DNA of 64,000 bases from Trifolium pratense (taxonomy: Eukaryota > Streptophyta > Magnoliopsida > Fabales > Fabaceae), in the NCBI RefSeq assembly GCF_020283565.1, contig NC_060059.1, positions 875,501 through 939,500 on the forward strand. The letters run 5' to 3'. Of the stretch, positions 49,536 to 60,495 are shown in pieces. Within the stretch, counting starts at the first letter, position 1. Each line of letters opens with the position of its first letter. The notes below the pieces were generated by a model. The model searched no databases. It was given only the letters and a program-made list of their open reading frames with translations, and was not told where the DNA came from. A program made the position numbers and the translations under genes.

Positions 49536-52500
49536 ATGGCTTGGTGGTACTGCAAGAAACCCACAAGCCTCACAAACACATCAACTTCACACACATTATT
49601 CATTACTATTGCTTTTGCATTCTTCATTTCTCAATCATTTGGAGCAAGAATCTTACAACCTCATAATTCACTTCCATTCATTTGGCCTCTTCCTGCAAAA
49701 TTCTCATTTGGTAATGAAACTCTTTCTGTTGATCCAACACTTTCCCTTACTGGAAACGGTGCTGCTTCACCAATTGTTCGAGCTGCTTTTGATAGATACA
49801 AAGGAATAGTGTTTAAGAACAGTAACAGCTACGGTTTTCTTAGAACTGTAAATGTTGCTTATGATGTTACAAAATTGAATGTTGTTGTTCGTTCCAAAAG
49901 TGAAGAGGTGGGTTAATTGTAGCAATAGCATTGATTTTATTTTCTGGGTTTTGAAAAAGTTTAGATTTTGAGATTTGGGAAATTTTTGTTGCAGCTTCAA
50001 CTTGGAGTAGATGAAAGCTATAATTTGTTTGTTGCAAAAGTTTCAGGTTCTGGGGGAATCACAATTGAGGTGTGGTTTTTGTTTTGTTTTTCTGAACATT
50101 ATTTGTTGTTGAATTCTAATATCTGATGATGTTTTTATATATTGTTGTCTGATTCTAATAACTTTGTTGTGATTTCATTTTATAATTATATATGTTTTAT
50201 TCAATTTGTATATAATTTCAAGCACTAGTTGATTGAAGTGTTCTGTTTTTTTGGTCAACGGAATTTCTTTAAATTTGACTCAGATTGTCTTATGTTGTGT
50301 TTCACTTCTTATTGGTGGAAATTGGAATGGAACAAAACAAATAAACTGGATTTTTGTTTTGACTGAAAAATTGGAATTTTTTGTTTAAGAGAAAGTCATG
50401 AATATGATATGTTGTGTTAAGGTCATTTTCAGATGATTGTTAGTCATATAATTTTGTGAACTTTTTTTTAATGCAGGCAAATACTGTTTTTGGTGTATTG
50501 CGTGGATTAGAGGTATGTTTACAATTTTCAACTCAATCATATGATATTTTTTTCTAAATAATTGGAGACTTTGAAGGGGAGGAAGAGAGGGTGGCACAAG
50601 AGATGGATATTTGAATTTGAAAAGAGAACAATTTTTCTTGTATATTGCAAACTTATGATGCTTGGATGACATTATTTTCATATATAATTGAAATGAGTTT
50701 AGATACTACTAGATATTACTACTAGGCAAAGTTTAATTTTTTACTATTTAAATAAGTTTTAATTGTTTTTGGGCGCAATCTTCATTTTCAATGTGTTGTT
50801 TTGCTCTTTGATGGCTGTGTCTCGCTGTGCTGATATGGATTTGGGACCCTGCCTTTATTTTTTTTGCGGTTTAATTGGTGTTAGGAAGGGTTAAAGTTTT
50901 TTATGATGTTCTAGTGCTTTTGTGTTGGAGTGTTTTATAACTTTTGAGATGTAGGCGATGCTACTTTCTTTCCCTTAGATTTCTTGTTTTTCCTGTAAGC
51001 CTCTTGTAGGAAACCTGCATTCTTTCTGCAACTTAGGCATATCTTGTGCTTTTAATTGATTAATCTTCATATATTTTGCTGTTAAAAAAAAAGTTTGTAT
51101 TTTGTCCTGTGATTGGCAACACCATAATCAGTTCTGTTCATGTATGCTAGTTAAGATTATGATTTCAGAAGTTTGAAATAATATACCAGTATTTTTTTTT
51201 TTTTTTTCTCTTATACCTCATTACCTCTATGTTGGCAACTTGACACTCGTAAAACTGTGGAGTTTTGAATCCTAACATGTATTGTATTCACCTACTGATA
51301 TGGATATTAAGTTGCTTAAAGTCGTTTTCCTTGAAAATGAAAACTGAACTACTGTTGTTGTGTTTGTCAACGAGTATTGAGGACATAGCAGGTGACATAG
51401 ATTCCAAATTGTTGGATATTCCGCCTTCATTGCGGTCCGCCCCCATCCGCCTAATTGCGGCATTTGAGTTGCCTTCATTGCAGCCTCCAACACCTTCATT
51501 GTGTTGGGTGTGAAGGGGTGGATTTAGTCCCACATTGCTAAGAGATATGGCCTGTGTAGCGTTTATATAGCTTTGGCAACCCTCACCTTACAAGCCAGTT
51601 TTGTGAGGATGAGTTAGGCCCAATATAAAATTTGACATGGTATCAGAGCCTATCCTAGATCTATTGTTGGGCTTCCCGCATCGTCCACGCTTCAGGCCCA
51701 TTGAGCCTGAGCGTGAGGGGGTGTGTTGGATATTCCGCCTTCATTGCGGTCCGCCCCCATCCGCCTAATTGCGGCATTTGAGTTGCCTTCATTGCAGCCT
51801 CCAACACCTTCATTGTGTTGGGTGTGAAGGGGTGGATTTAGTCCCACATTGCTAAGAGATATGGCCTGTGTAGCGTTTATATAGCTTTGGCAACCCTCAC
51901 CTTACAAGCCGGTTTTGTGAGGATGAGTTAGGCCCAATATAAAATTTGACACAAATGACTGACAAACTTGTTATTTGTCAAGTTATACGTGACTTATTTC
52001 ACCGATTCCCTCTTTTTTACTGTCCAGACGTTCAGCCAGTTGTGTTCATTTGATTATTCAACTAAAACAGTACAAATATACAAGGCACCTGTGTCCATCC
52101 GAGATAAACCGAGATTTCCATATCGCGGCCTCTTGTTGGGTGAGCCAATATATATTGTAAAAGACACAAGTCTATATTTGGTGAGTGTCGTATGCTTTGA
52201 TCATAGGTTATTCACCCACGTCTTTGGCTTCTTTGTTGTTGCAGATACATCAAGGCACTATTTACCGATTGATGTAATTAAGCAGATAATTGAATCTATG
52301 TCCTACGCCAAATTTGTAAGATAAATATAATGAGTTTATTTTTATTTCCCTCTTGTTCGTTTGTGACAATTTGATACTAAATCCGGCTCCAAAACTAGCA
52401 TACTATGCTATTTTTATGTAAGGCTGATACAATTATTATTTTTGCATGGTAGAATGTTTTGCATTGGCATATCGTAGACACACAATCGTTTCCTCTTGAA

Positions 52501-55262
52501 GTACCTACATATCCAAAATTGTGGAAAGGTTCGTACTCAAAGTGGGAACGTTACACAGTAGAGGATGCATATGACATTGTCAAGTAAGATTCGCCTCGCC
52601 TTGTTCCAATTTTTCATCTTTTTCATAATATAATAATATTCTGACCAATGCCTTTTCATTCGTGTTACCTTCTTTGAATTGGCTTTCTTAATCTAAGGCT
52701 GACTAACACTGTTTTCTTTTCATTTTTTATTTTGTCATGGTATACAGCTTTTCCAAAATGAGAGGTGAGGTATCTCCAAATCCTCCGAAATTTCTATTTC
52801 ATATTTTTTTTTTTGACACAATTTCTATTTCATATTATTCACAACATTTTGTAGTTTTGATCATTGCAAGTAACAGAAGTTTCTATTTGTGTGGTTTATC
52901 ACAGGCATAAATGTGATGGCAGAAGTGGATGTCCCTGGTCATGCAGAATCATGGTAAAGCTTATGTCATGCTCAATTTTCTCTTAACCTGATATTCTTAT
53001 AACTTATACTAATGTTGAAATTGAAAATGAATACATGGAAATCTGCAAAAACTATGTTTCTTTTATAATTTGTTGTAAATGTTTCTTTCAATAAAGTTGA
53101 GTCTTTCAGTTTATTATTTCTACCGACAGCTAGCATTGTAAACCAGAAATATTTTAAAGTTGTTATTTTCTGTTTCTGTTTAGGGGTGCCGGATATCCAG
53201 ATATTTGGCCGTCACCCACATGTAGGAGCCCGCTAGACGTTACAAAGAAGTTTACCTTTGATGTCCTTTCTGGCATTATGACAGGTTAAGTTCCTATAAA
53301 ACATGTATAAATGTACTAATGCGTAACCTTGCTTCTTCTTCTGTTCTTCCTTGTCGTTTTCTCTAACCTACAAAATTATCAATTTTATGCTGAGCCTAGT
53401 CGTAAATTAATTTTTTTTTCACGTGGTCCTTTTCTAAATTTACAGATATCAGGAAAATATTTCCCTTTGAACTATTTCACTTGGGTGGCGATGAGGTGAA
53501 TACAGGTCAGTAAGCACGGCTTTATTATATCAGCTTGTTAAAGAACCACTCAAAATGATTACGATCATAATAAAAAAAATAGAAATTAGTTTAGTGCATG
53601 TTATAAACCACTTTGTATCGATCCTAATTTATAAGAAATCCCTATTCATTTTAACAGATTGCTGGACCAATACTACTCATGTGAATAAATGGTACACATT
53701 TTAACCTTCTACACTTGTTCATTACATTATATGATGATTTTTTGTTGCCTAAAGCTTTAAATTCATTAAATCCCTCAAGCTATGGAAACTCAAATTAAAT
53801 TGAAAATGTGAATTTCAACCTAGAAAAGATTCTTTTGCCCATATCTGGTGGTCAGAGAAAATTATCACAAGCACAATATTCAGACGCAACTATATCTCCA
53901 ATGCAGGCTTCAGGTTCACAACATGACAGCTAATGATGCTTACCAATATTTTGTACTGAAGGCCCAAAGTATGGCTCTATTGAAAAACTGGAGTCCTGTG
54001 AACTGGTATGATCTTTATTTATATCGTCTTTACTACTTCAGTTTACTATTTCATATTCTTAAATTATGGTCATATTTTTGAGATGCAACCATTTTATGTA
54101 ACTTATCAGGGAAGAAACCTTCAATACGTTTCCCAGAAAGCTCCATCCGCGGACCGTAGTGCATAACTGGTGAATTCTCGTCCATGTAGTTTTATTTTTG
54201 CATGAATCTCAAATGACTCGGCTCTAAAGTATTTCAAGTAATTAATGTATAGGCTGGGACCCGGGGTTTGCCCAAAGGTTGTTGCAAGAGGCTTAAGGTG
54301 TATTTTCAGTAACCAAGGTGTCTGGTATCTTGACCACATAGATGTACCTTGGGATGTTGTATATAATGCTGAGCCGCTAGAAGGAATACATGAAGCTTCT
54401 CAACAAAAACTTGTGCTTGGAGGAGAAGTTTGCATGTGGGCTGAGAGAGCTGATACATCAGATGTTCAGCAAACAATATGGCCTCGAGCTGCAGCAGCAG
54501 CAGGTTAGTTGTCTTTCTAATCCAAAGTTGTTCGTCTTCATCATAGCTGCATTATATTTAATCACATATTTAATTACAATTAGTCCGGTAAAATTGAGTA
54601 TCATTCCCATTTATAGTTAACTATATAGTATAGAAGCAAACATGCGAAAGGCTCATGTCTTGTGCCATGAAGCACTGACACAGACATGGACACACCGACA
54701 TACAAATGCTAATAATATTTTGAGAAAATGGAAGTGATTATACGTAACCACCCATGTCGGTGCTGTGTTGATGTTGGACACTAACTTGTGCCAGTTAGAC
54801 ACTCAGACACGCCTTAAATCTGATGTGTATGTGCTATATAGCTCGTGTGCGTGTGTATACAATACACAGTCCACTATTTGTGGATTTAGAATAGGTACAT
54901 GTGTGTATATGCTTGTATATCTGTCAATCTTGTCTTATGTAGAAGTGCCTCTTCTCTTTATCATTTTCCTTTACTATTAAATATGTATACTTTTTGGGAA
55001 GATGGGTGAAGGGTAGTGGTTGAAAAGTTAGGCTGCTGAATTTGATTTGATTATGAAAAACTAATCAATTAATTTGTTTCCAACAGAACGTTTGTGGAGT
55101 CCGACACAATATACTTCAGGTGGAAATAGTAACTCAACTGCATTTCCGCGGTTGCAATACTTCAGATGTCTGTTGAATAGAAGAGGGGTTCCGGCTGCTC
55201 CTGTAACAAATTTTTATGCCAGAACTGCTCCTATTGGACCAGGTTCATGCTTTGACCAATAA
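49536..55262 (+). CDS. HEXO1: Beta-N-acetylhexosaminidase, GH20 (HEXO1-like)
   Basis: Fifteen exons whose phases all close: 49536-49907, 49995-50069, 50477-50512, 52028-52139, 52245-52315, 52453-52583, 52748-52764, 52905-52953, 53184-53284, 53446-53505, 53658-53691, 53907-54005, 54110-54169, 54253-54503 and 55087-55262; 547 residues. An N-terminal hydrophobic segment (TLFITIAFAFFISQSFGA) is a signal peptide. GH20 landmarks: FPYRGLLLDTSRHYLP, NVLHWHIVDTQSFPLE, GINVMAEVDVPGHAESW and the catalytic Asp-Glu pair in HLGGDEVNTDCW; NNT-type N-glycosylation sites occur. The enzyme removes terminal GlcNAc or GalNAc from glycoproteins; the closest plant relative is vacuolar HEXO1. Exon 7 is a 17-base microexon. 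Intron 3 holds a TRIM retroelement. Confidence 0.95.
51410..51951 (+). mobile_element. Complete TRIM (terminal-repeat retrotransposon in miniature)
   Basis: Two 228-bp direct LTRs, 51410-51637 and 51724-51951, starting TGTTGGATATTCC and ending AAATTTGACA. They differ at one base (AAGCCAGTTTTG versus AAGCCGGTTTTG). Between them are only 86 bp: a tRNA-Met primer-binding site TGGTATCAGAGC at 51638 and a purine tract GTGAGGGGGTG before LTR2. A 5-bp target duplication CAAAT flanks it (51405-51409, 51952-51956). No coding capacity, so it depends on enzymes from other elements. Located in HEXO1 intron 3, sense orientation. Confidence 0.96.
52789..52836 (-). repeat. Tail-only retroinsertion with 17-bp target duplication
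   Basis: AATTTCTATTTCATATT at 52789-52805 and again at 52820-52836, separated by just TTTTTTTTTGACAC. This is the 3' tip of a LINE (GTC then poly(A) on the minus strand) with no body. In HEXO1 intron 7. Confidence 0.75.
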
Positions 55263-55269
55263 CTTTAAC

Positions 55270-55960
55270 ATGCTTCATCTGTCTAATAAGTTTAGACAGT
55301 TGTTGAAAGTAACTAATGTTTATCTACAATGCCTGGTCAATGAATGTTTAACGCTCTGGTGAATGCACAATAATAATCATGTTGTAAGTTATTATTGTAT
55401 TTGATTCAATAATAAGATTTGTTCACTAGTCTCGTATTGTTACACTATGGATTTGTGATGCTTAAGCTTATTTTATATAGAAAACTATTGATAACATAAA
55501 ATTGGATTCAACTATTACAGATTTAGAGACAAACTTTTGTAGTATTTTATAGACCACGATCGAAGACTCTGGGTATCTGAAACTAATAGTCCCTTCATCC
55601 CATATTATAAGGAAAATAAAATATTTATCTTTTTCAAAAATTATTTTCTCGTATTCCTATAAAATTTAGTCCATTAATTTGCTTTCTCTCTCCCTATCTG
55701 AAAATTGTTTTTAACGTTTTTCCATGAAATGGATAATAATTGATTCATCCATTCCCAAAACATAGGGATTTAATTTCCAATCCAAATTAAAGCTCTTCTT
55801 ATTTTTAGCAGAATTAAAGCCCTTCCTAATCCTATTTACTACACACATATATACATGCATCTCCCATAATTGTGCAAACGAAACCCCTTGAAATCTGCAT
55901 ATATAAATGAGTAACCTCCCCCTCCCGTGTTGTATTGTATTGTGTTGATATTTTCAAAAT
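55270..55960. other. Intergenic
   Basis: HEXO1 3' UTR and DUF674 upstream region. Around 55588-55700 there is a CCCTTCATCCCATATTATAA-type motif resembling one end of a Stowaway-like MITE; no matching end was confirmed. Confidence 0.4.
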
Positions 55961-55965
55961 TCAAA

Positions 55966-57101
55966 ATGGCTTCTTCATCTTCCTCCAACTCCAAATTGAC
56001 GATGAAACTTCTCATTGACACAAAAAATGAGAAAGTTCTCTTTGCTGAAGCATCAAAAGCTGTAGTGGACTTTCTTTTCCACATTCTATCCTTGCCTTTA
56101 GCCACTGTAGTAAAGCTCATAAGCAAAAATGGCATGGTTGGTAGCATAGAAAACGTTTATCAAAGCTTTCAAGACCTCAATGAAACATACATGCATCCAC
56201 AACAATCCAAGGATCTTCTCTTAAATCCAACTGCTGCAATCTCTTCACATGAATTCTGTAATCTTTTTCCCATAGTCCACAACAAACCTATGAACTCTTC
56301 ACACTTTCTTATTATGGCCGAGTTGGACAAGGAGGATCAGGATGACGAGGAGGATGACGATGAGGAGGAGGAGGAGGAGGATGACGACAATGAAGAAGAT
56401 GATGATGATGATGAGGATGAGGATGAGACGGAGGAGGATGACGATGATGAGGAGGATGAGATGGAGGAGGATGGCGATTACGAGGATGAGATGGAGGAGG
56501 AGGAAGAGGAAGAGGAGGATGACGATTACGAGGATGAGATGGAGGAGGAAAACTTAGGATGTACCGTGTATTATTTGTGCCCAAATAAATGTGGCGATGA
56601 TGTGACATGTGATGGAACAACTATTTGTTCTCGGTGCAACATAGCTATGAGCCTACCAAAATATGTGGCACTTAACACTAAGGATGGGTTGGTGAAAGAT
56701 AATGTAACTTTTTTGGTGATGGATGATTTAGTTATTCAACCCTTGAGTTCAGCTATATCAATGGTTACCTTACTTAACAACAAGTTCAATATCAAAGAGT
56801 TTGGTGCCTTGCAAGAAATGGTGGTTGAATTAGGACTAAATGAGGTAAGTATTATTGTCACTTGCAATCTTCTTTTTTTTATATCTATTTTTTTTTTAGT
56901 ATTGTTTATGTTGATGTATTGTAATTTGTGCTCGTTAGTTCTTTCTTTGGTTGTTATTTCTGTATAAATATTATTCTACGGATTTAATTTTTTTAGACTG
57001 ACATGCCTTTTATATTTTTCTAATAGGGTATCAAGTTGTTGAAGGCTTCTCTGAGATCAAAGATGGTTTTAACTAGTGTTTTTATCAAGAAGGAAAATTG
57101 A
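55966..57101 (+). CDS. DUF674 family protein with long acidic insertion
   Basis: Exons 55966-56844 and 57027-57101; 317 residues from ATG (MASSSSSNSKLTMKLL). The N-terminal half matches DUF674: LLIDTKNEKVLFAEASKAVVDF, LSLPLATVVKLISKNGMVGS, NETYMHPQQSKDLLLNP. Residues about 118-195 are almost only Asp and Glu, encoded by GAG/GAT/GAC runs with an internal duplication of DYEDEMEEE. After it comes CPNKCGDDVTCDGTTICSRC, a Cys-rich segment that could bind zinc, and the second half of the domain (LVKDNVTFLVMDDLVIQPLS, SISMVTLLN-like). The molecular role of DUF674 is unknown. The acid tract is far longer than I would expect for the family. Confidence 0.85.
56318..56550 (+). repeat. GAG/GAT trinucleotide-rich coding tract
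   Basis: Purine-rich imperfect trinucleotide array inside the DUF674 ORF; includes two copies of GACGATTACGAGGATGAGAT or close variants. Confidence 0.9.
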
Positions 57102-57104
57102 GTG

Positions 57105-58489
57105 ATATGTGACCCTGAGAATTTGAAGGATCTTTTTATGTTTTTAGCTTCAAAATGTTAAGATGACTGCCATTTTTATTTTTGGCTCCCTAGTTTGTTT
57201 GTGATGATTTCTGCTCTTTTTAATGTTTTGTTTCTTTGATGCATACTCTTTTTATTGTTAGTATTTATTCTATTGCGATTTCAAATCATAAATTATTAAT
57301 CACTCGAACTTGGAATTTCATAAAATTTAATCTTAACTAAGAAATGCATACTAAAATCAAGTGGTTGATGAACTTTTTTTTAACAGAAATGGAAATGAGA
57401 TTATACACATATTGTTAAAAAGTCCCATATCAAATATAAGATGATGTTGACAAATATTTATAACTAAGAAAATACCAAAAAGAGCATGAGTTAAACCCAT
57501 ACTTATTTCTAATACAGTAATTTCTAATGCATGGATCTTGCTAACTATTACTCCCTCCTTCTTACTCCCTCCTTCTCCAATATTCAGTACCAGTATATTT
57601 CCCTCTGGATTGGGATCTTCTTTGCGTCACCCTAATTATGTCAGTGTGACTTTTGCAATTTGCACTCTATTTGAGGTTGATTGGTGTATCATCTCAACTC
57701 AACTAGAAGTACTGTAGTACTGTATTTGAGATTTTTGACTAGATTGCTGGGAAAAATACTCCAACGTCACAATTATTTTATCATTTTTATATACATAAAA
57801 ATATGTATTTTTATTTATTTTTAAATTTTTTTAACTTTTTATATAAATAAATATGTGTGTGTTTATATAGAAGGGTTAAATGTAACCAAAAGAAAATAAA
57901 AAGGTTAAATTCTTGTGAGTCTTAAGTTGTTGTGACCCTCTATGTGATTCACTTTTTTATATTCCACTGATTCATGTAAAATATTATATTCTTGATTTTT
58001 CATATACATTTACAACAATTTTTTTTTATCGAATAAAAGAAGCTATTGAAGTTAAGAAAATATAGATTTTTTTTAAAGGAAAGAGGAGTAGTAAAGTTAT
58101 AGAAGTTAAAAAGAGGGGGAAAATAGTAAAATAAAATAAAAACTACTAAAGGTATTTATGGTATTTAAAAAAAAAAAAGGTTGCACCACACCACTTGATA
58201 TGTAGTTTGAACCCCATATACGTTGTTCCATTTTCACGGAAGACAAAAACTCCACTAAAGAGGGGGTGGAGAAAATCGTGAGGTGACAGCCGAGATTGCC
58301 TACTAAATACGTAAAAAAGGGTCTCGGGCTGTTACACTAAATATCAATTAAACTCTCATTTTAGGTAAATATATCCCATTTTATTAAACTAACATATTTA
58401 AATAGATTTTTTATAATAATTTATCAATTAAATGATAATTTTTCAGTAATATTATTTTTACAAAAATCACATAAATGTATATATATCAA
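57105..58489. other. Intergenic; left copy of a 330-bp direct duplication
   Basis: No gene recognised. Contains the 57595-57925 repeat described separately and AT-rich sequence up to the Pack-MULE target duplication. Confidence 0.5.
57595..57925 (+). repeat. Direct duplication, left copy
   Basis: TTTCCCTCTGGATTGGGATC through GACTAGATTGCTGGG to AGAAGGGTTAAAT recurs in the same orientation at 60627-60895 with small differences and indels. The Pack-MULE lies between the two. Confidence 0.8.
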
Positions 58490-58499
58490 TTAAATGATG

Positions 58500-58812
58500 G
58501 AAATTTTTTTTTTCTACCCCAACAATCTTCACTCTACCCTAACATATTTTTCAAAATACCCGGTATACCCTTATAAAAAATTAGTATATTTTAATAATTT
58601 TTTTTTGTCGTATTATACTGTTCCGGTAGACTGTTTCATCCTCCCAAAAAACAGTTCCGGTAAGTATTTATCTATACCGGTATGTTAATTTTACCGGTAC
58701 ACTTTTTAAAAAGTGTTCCGGTATGTTAATTTTACCGGTACACCTTTTATTAAGTGTTCCGGTGTTGATTTTACCGGTACACTTGGTTTTAATAAGTGTT
58801 CCGGTAAGTGTT
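58500..58812 (+). repeat. Pack-MULE left terminal inverted repeat
   Basis: Contains CTACCCCAACAATCTTCACT near the tip and, further in, about three tandem copies of a 41-bp unit beginning GTTCCGGTATGTTAATTTTA; each unit includes a palindrome around ACACTTTTTAAAAAGTGT. Confidence 0.9.
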
Positions 58813-58814
58813 CC

Positions 58815-58945
58815 ATTTAAACACCAATCTCTTGTAATAATTTAAACACCGATCTCTTGTGCTCCAGAATCACCACAAATCTCTTGTAATAATTTAAACA
58901 CCAATCTCTTGTAGTAATTTAAACACCGATCTCTTGACAATTGGT
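58815..58945 (+). repeat. 26-bp tandem repeat inside the Pack-MULE
   Basis: About four copies of AATTTAAACACCAATCTCTT followed by GTAATA, some with CACCGATCTC; lies between the left terminal repeat and the kinase exons. Confidence 0.75.
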
Positions 58946-58970
58946 GTTTATTTGGAACCTGTATGAATAG

Positions 58971-59699
58971 ATTGGGCAGGGAACATATAGCAGTGTTTTC
59001 CGAGCGAAGGAGATTGAGACGGGGAAGATAGTGGCTTTAAAGAAGGTGAGATTTGACAATTTTGAGCCAGAAAGTGTACGGTTTATGGCACGAGAAATAT
59101 TGATTCTTAGAAGGCTTGATCATCCCAATATCATTAAACTGGAAGGCTTGATTACTTCAAGATTGTCTTGTAGCATCTACCTTGTATTTGAGTACATGGA
59201 GCATGATGTTAAATGGCTCTTGTCAAAACCAGAAATCAACTTTACTGAATCACAGGTATTTTTAGCTTACCTTAGCTTAACTTAGCTTTCCCTTATGAAT
59301 ATTGGCAACAATAGTTTAAAACTTTGGTTATGAATTGTGATGAAAGATTGATTAAAAGGACAAAATGATTTTGTTGTGCAGATCAAATGCTACATGAAAC
59401 AGTTGTTATCTGGTCTTGAGCACTGTCACTCAAGGGGTGTAATGCACCGGGACATTAAAGGGTCAAATCTTCTGGTGAATAATGAAGGGATATTAAAGGT
59501 AGCAGATTTTGGATTGGCGAATGTCTGTAGTTACGGGAACAAGCAGCCACTAACTAGTCGCGTTGTCACGTTATGGTACCGTCCTCCAGAACTTTTGTTT
59601 GGTTCAACAGATTATGGTCCATCTGTGGATATTTGGAGTGTTGGTTGTGTCTTTGCAGAGTTACTAGTTGGGAAGCCTATACTTAAGGGAAGAACAGAG
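58971..59699 (+). pseudogene. Captured CDK-like kinase fragment, two exons
   Basis: Exons about 58971-59255 and 59382-59699, both whole codons, splice sites intact (CAG|GTATTT, GTGCAG|ATC, GAG|GTAGTA); 201 codons without a stop. Reads from the Gly-rich loop IGQGTYSSVF through VALKKVRFDNFEPESVR, FEYMEHDV, IKCYMKQLLSGLEHC, HRDIKGSNLL, DFGLANV, TLWYRPPEL and DIWSVGCVFAELL to LKGRTE. It matches the plant CDK-like group around Arabidopsis At1g18670/At1g54610. The N-terminal extension and everything after subdomain IX are absent; the next intron begins normally but leads to the MITE and terminal repeat. No complete kinase can be made. Confidence 0.9.
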
Positions 59700-59818
59700 G
59701 TAGTAATACCTATCTTTTCAAAATGTATGCACTTTTCTCCTTCCCAAAATTCAGCAAAATGGATGTAAAACAGCTTTTGATTACAGACGATTGATATATA
59801 TATATATATATATATATA

Positions 59819-59993
59819 GGGTCTTGTTAACATGTGCCCTTAAGGCACATGTTAAGATATACCAAAATAGAAATTTAACATTTAATGATACAAGAAATTT
59901 AATGCTTCAAAAGTCAAAATGCACAAATTAGCATTTAATAATTTCTATTTTTGCTTCCTTAACATGTGCCTTAAGGGCACAAGTTAACATTCT

Positions 59994-59995
<2 letters not shown>
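59819..59995. mobile_element. MITE copy D (palindrome-tipped family), nested in the Pack-MULE
   Basis: Left tip TGTTAACATGTGCCCTTAAG, right tip inverted counterpart GTGCCTTAAGGGCACAAGTTAACA; both tips contain a palindrome. It sits inside a (TA)n microsatellite, which continues on both sides (about 59794-59818 and 59996-60044), consistent with a TA-type target. Confidence 0.8.
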
Positions 59996-60045
<50 letters not shown>

Positions 60046-60189
60046 CACTCTGCTTTTTGTCAATCCAAGAATAGCATCTAAAAATTGTATGATGCATTTA
60101 TCTTCAAAGACAAAATAGACCTGGCAATTATGCTTTGATTTGAATTGCTTATTTTTAATTTCATCATTATTACAAGTTTTATTCTTTTA

Positions 60190-60482
60190 CATACCGGAAC
60201 ACTTATACTGGTAAAATCAACACCGGAACACTTATTAAAAGGTGTACCGGTAAAATTAACATACCGGAACACTTTTTAAAAAGTGTACCGGTAAAATTAA
60301 CATACCGGTATAGATAAATACTTACCGGAACAGTTTTTTGGGAGGATGAAACAGTCTACCGGAACAGTATAATACGACAAAAAAATTATTAAAATATACT
60401 AATTTTTTTATAAGGGTATACCGGATATTTTGAAAAATATGTTGGGGTAGAGTGAAGATTGTTGGGTTGAAAAAAAAATTTC
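60190..60482 (-). repeat. Pack-MULE right terminal inverted repeat
   Basis: Reverse complement of the left repeat with a few substitutions and a short deletion in the innermost unit. Confidence 0.9.
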
Positions 60483-60495
60483 TTAAATGATGAAC

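Larger units (their letters stand above)
58500..60482. mobile_element. Pack-MULE carrying a protein-kinase gene fragment
   Basis: 1983 bp with inverted repeats of about 295 bp at both ends (58500-58812 and 60190-60482), near-identical after reverse complementing, starting GAAATTTTTTTTT. Perfect 10-bp direct duplication TTAAATGATG on each side (58490-58499, 60483-60492), within the Mutator range. There is no transposase; the interior holds two exons of a CDK-like kinase with their intron, a 26-bp tandem repeat and a nested MITE. Long inverted repeats, a 9-11 bp target duplication and a captured host gene piece define a Pack-MULE. Confidence 0.92.

Noticed and set aside
51410..51951. Cassandra-type TRIM
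   Set aside because: Cassandra LTRs carry a 5S rRNA-like sequence; none is visible here.
56312..56620. Pro/His-rich ORF on the minus strand
   Set aside because: Antisense shadow of the Asp/Glu coding tract of the DUF674 gene.
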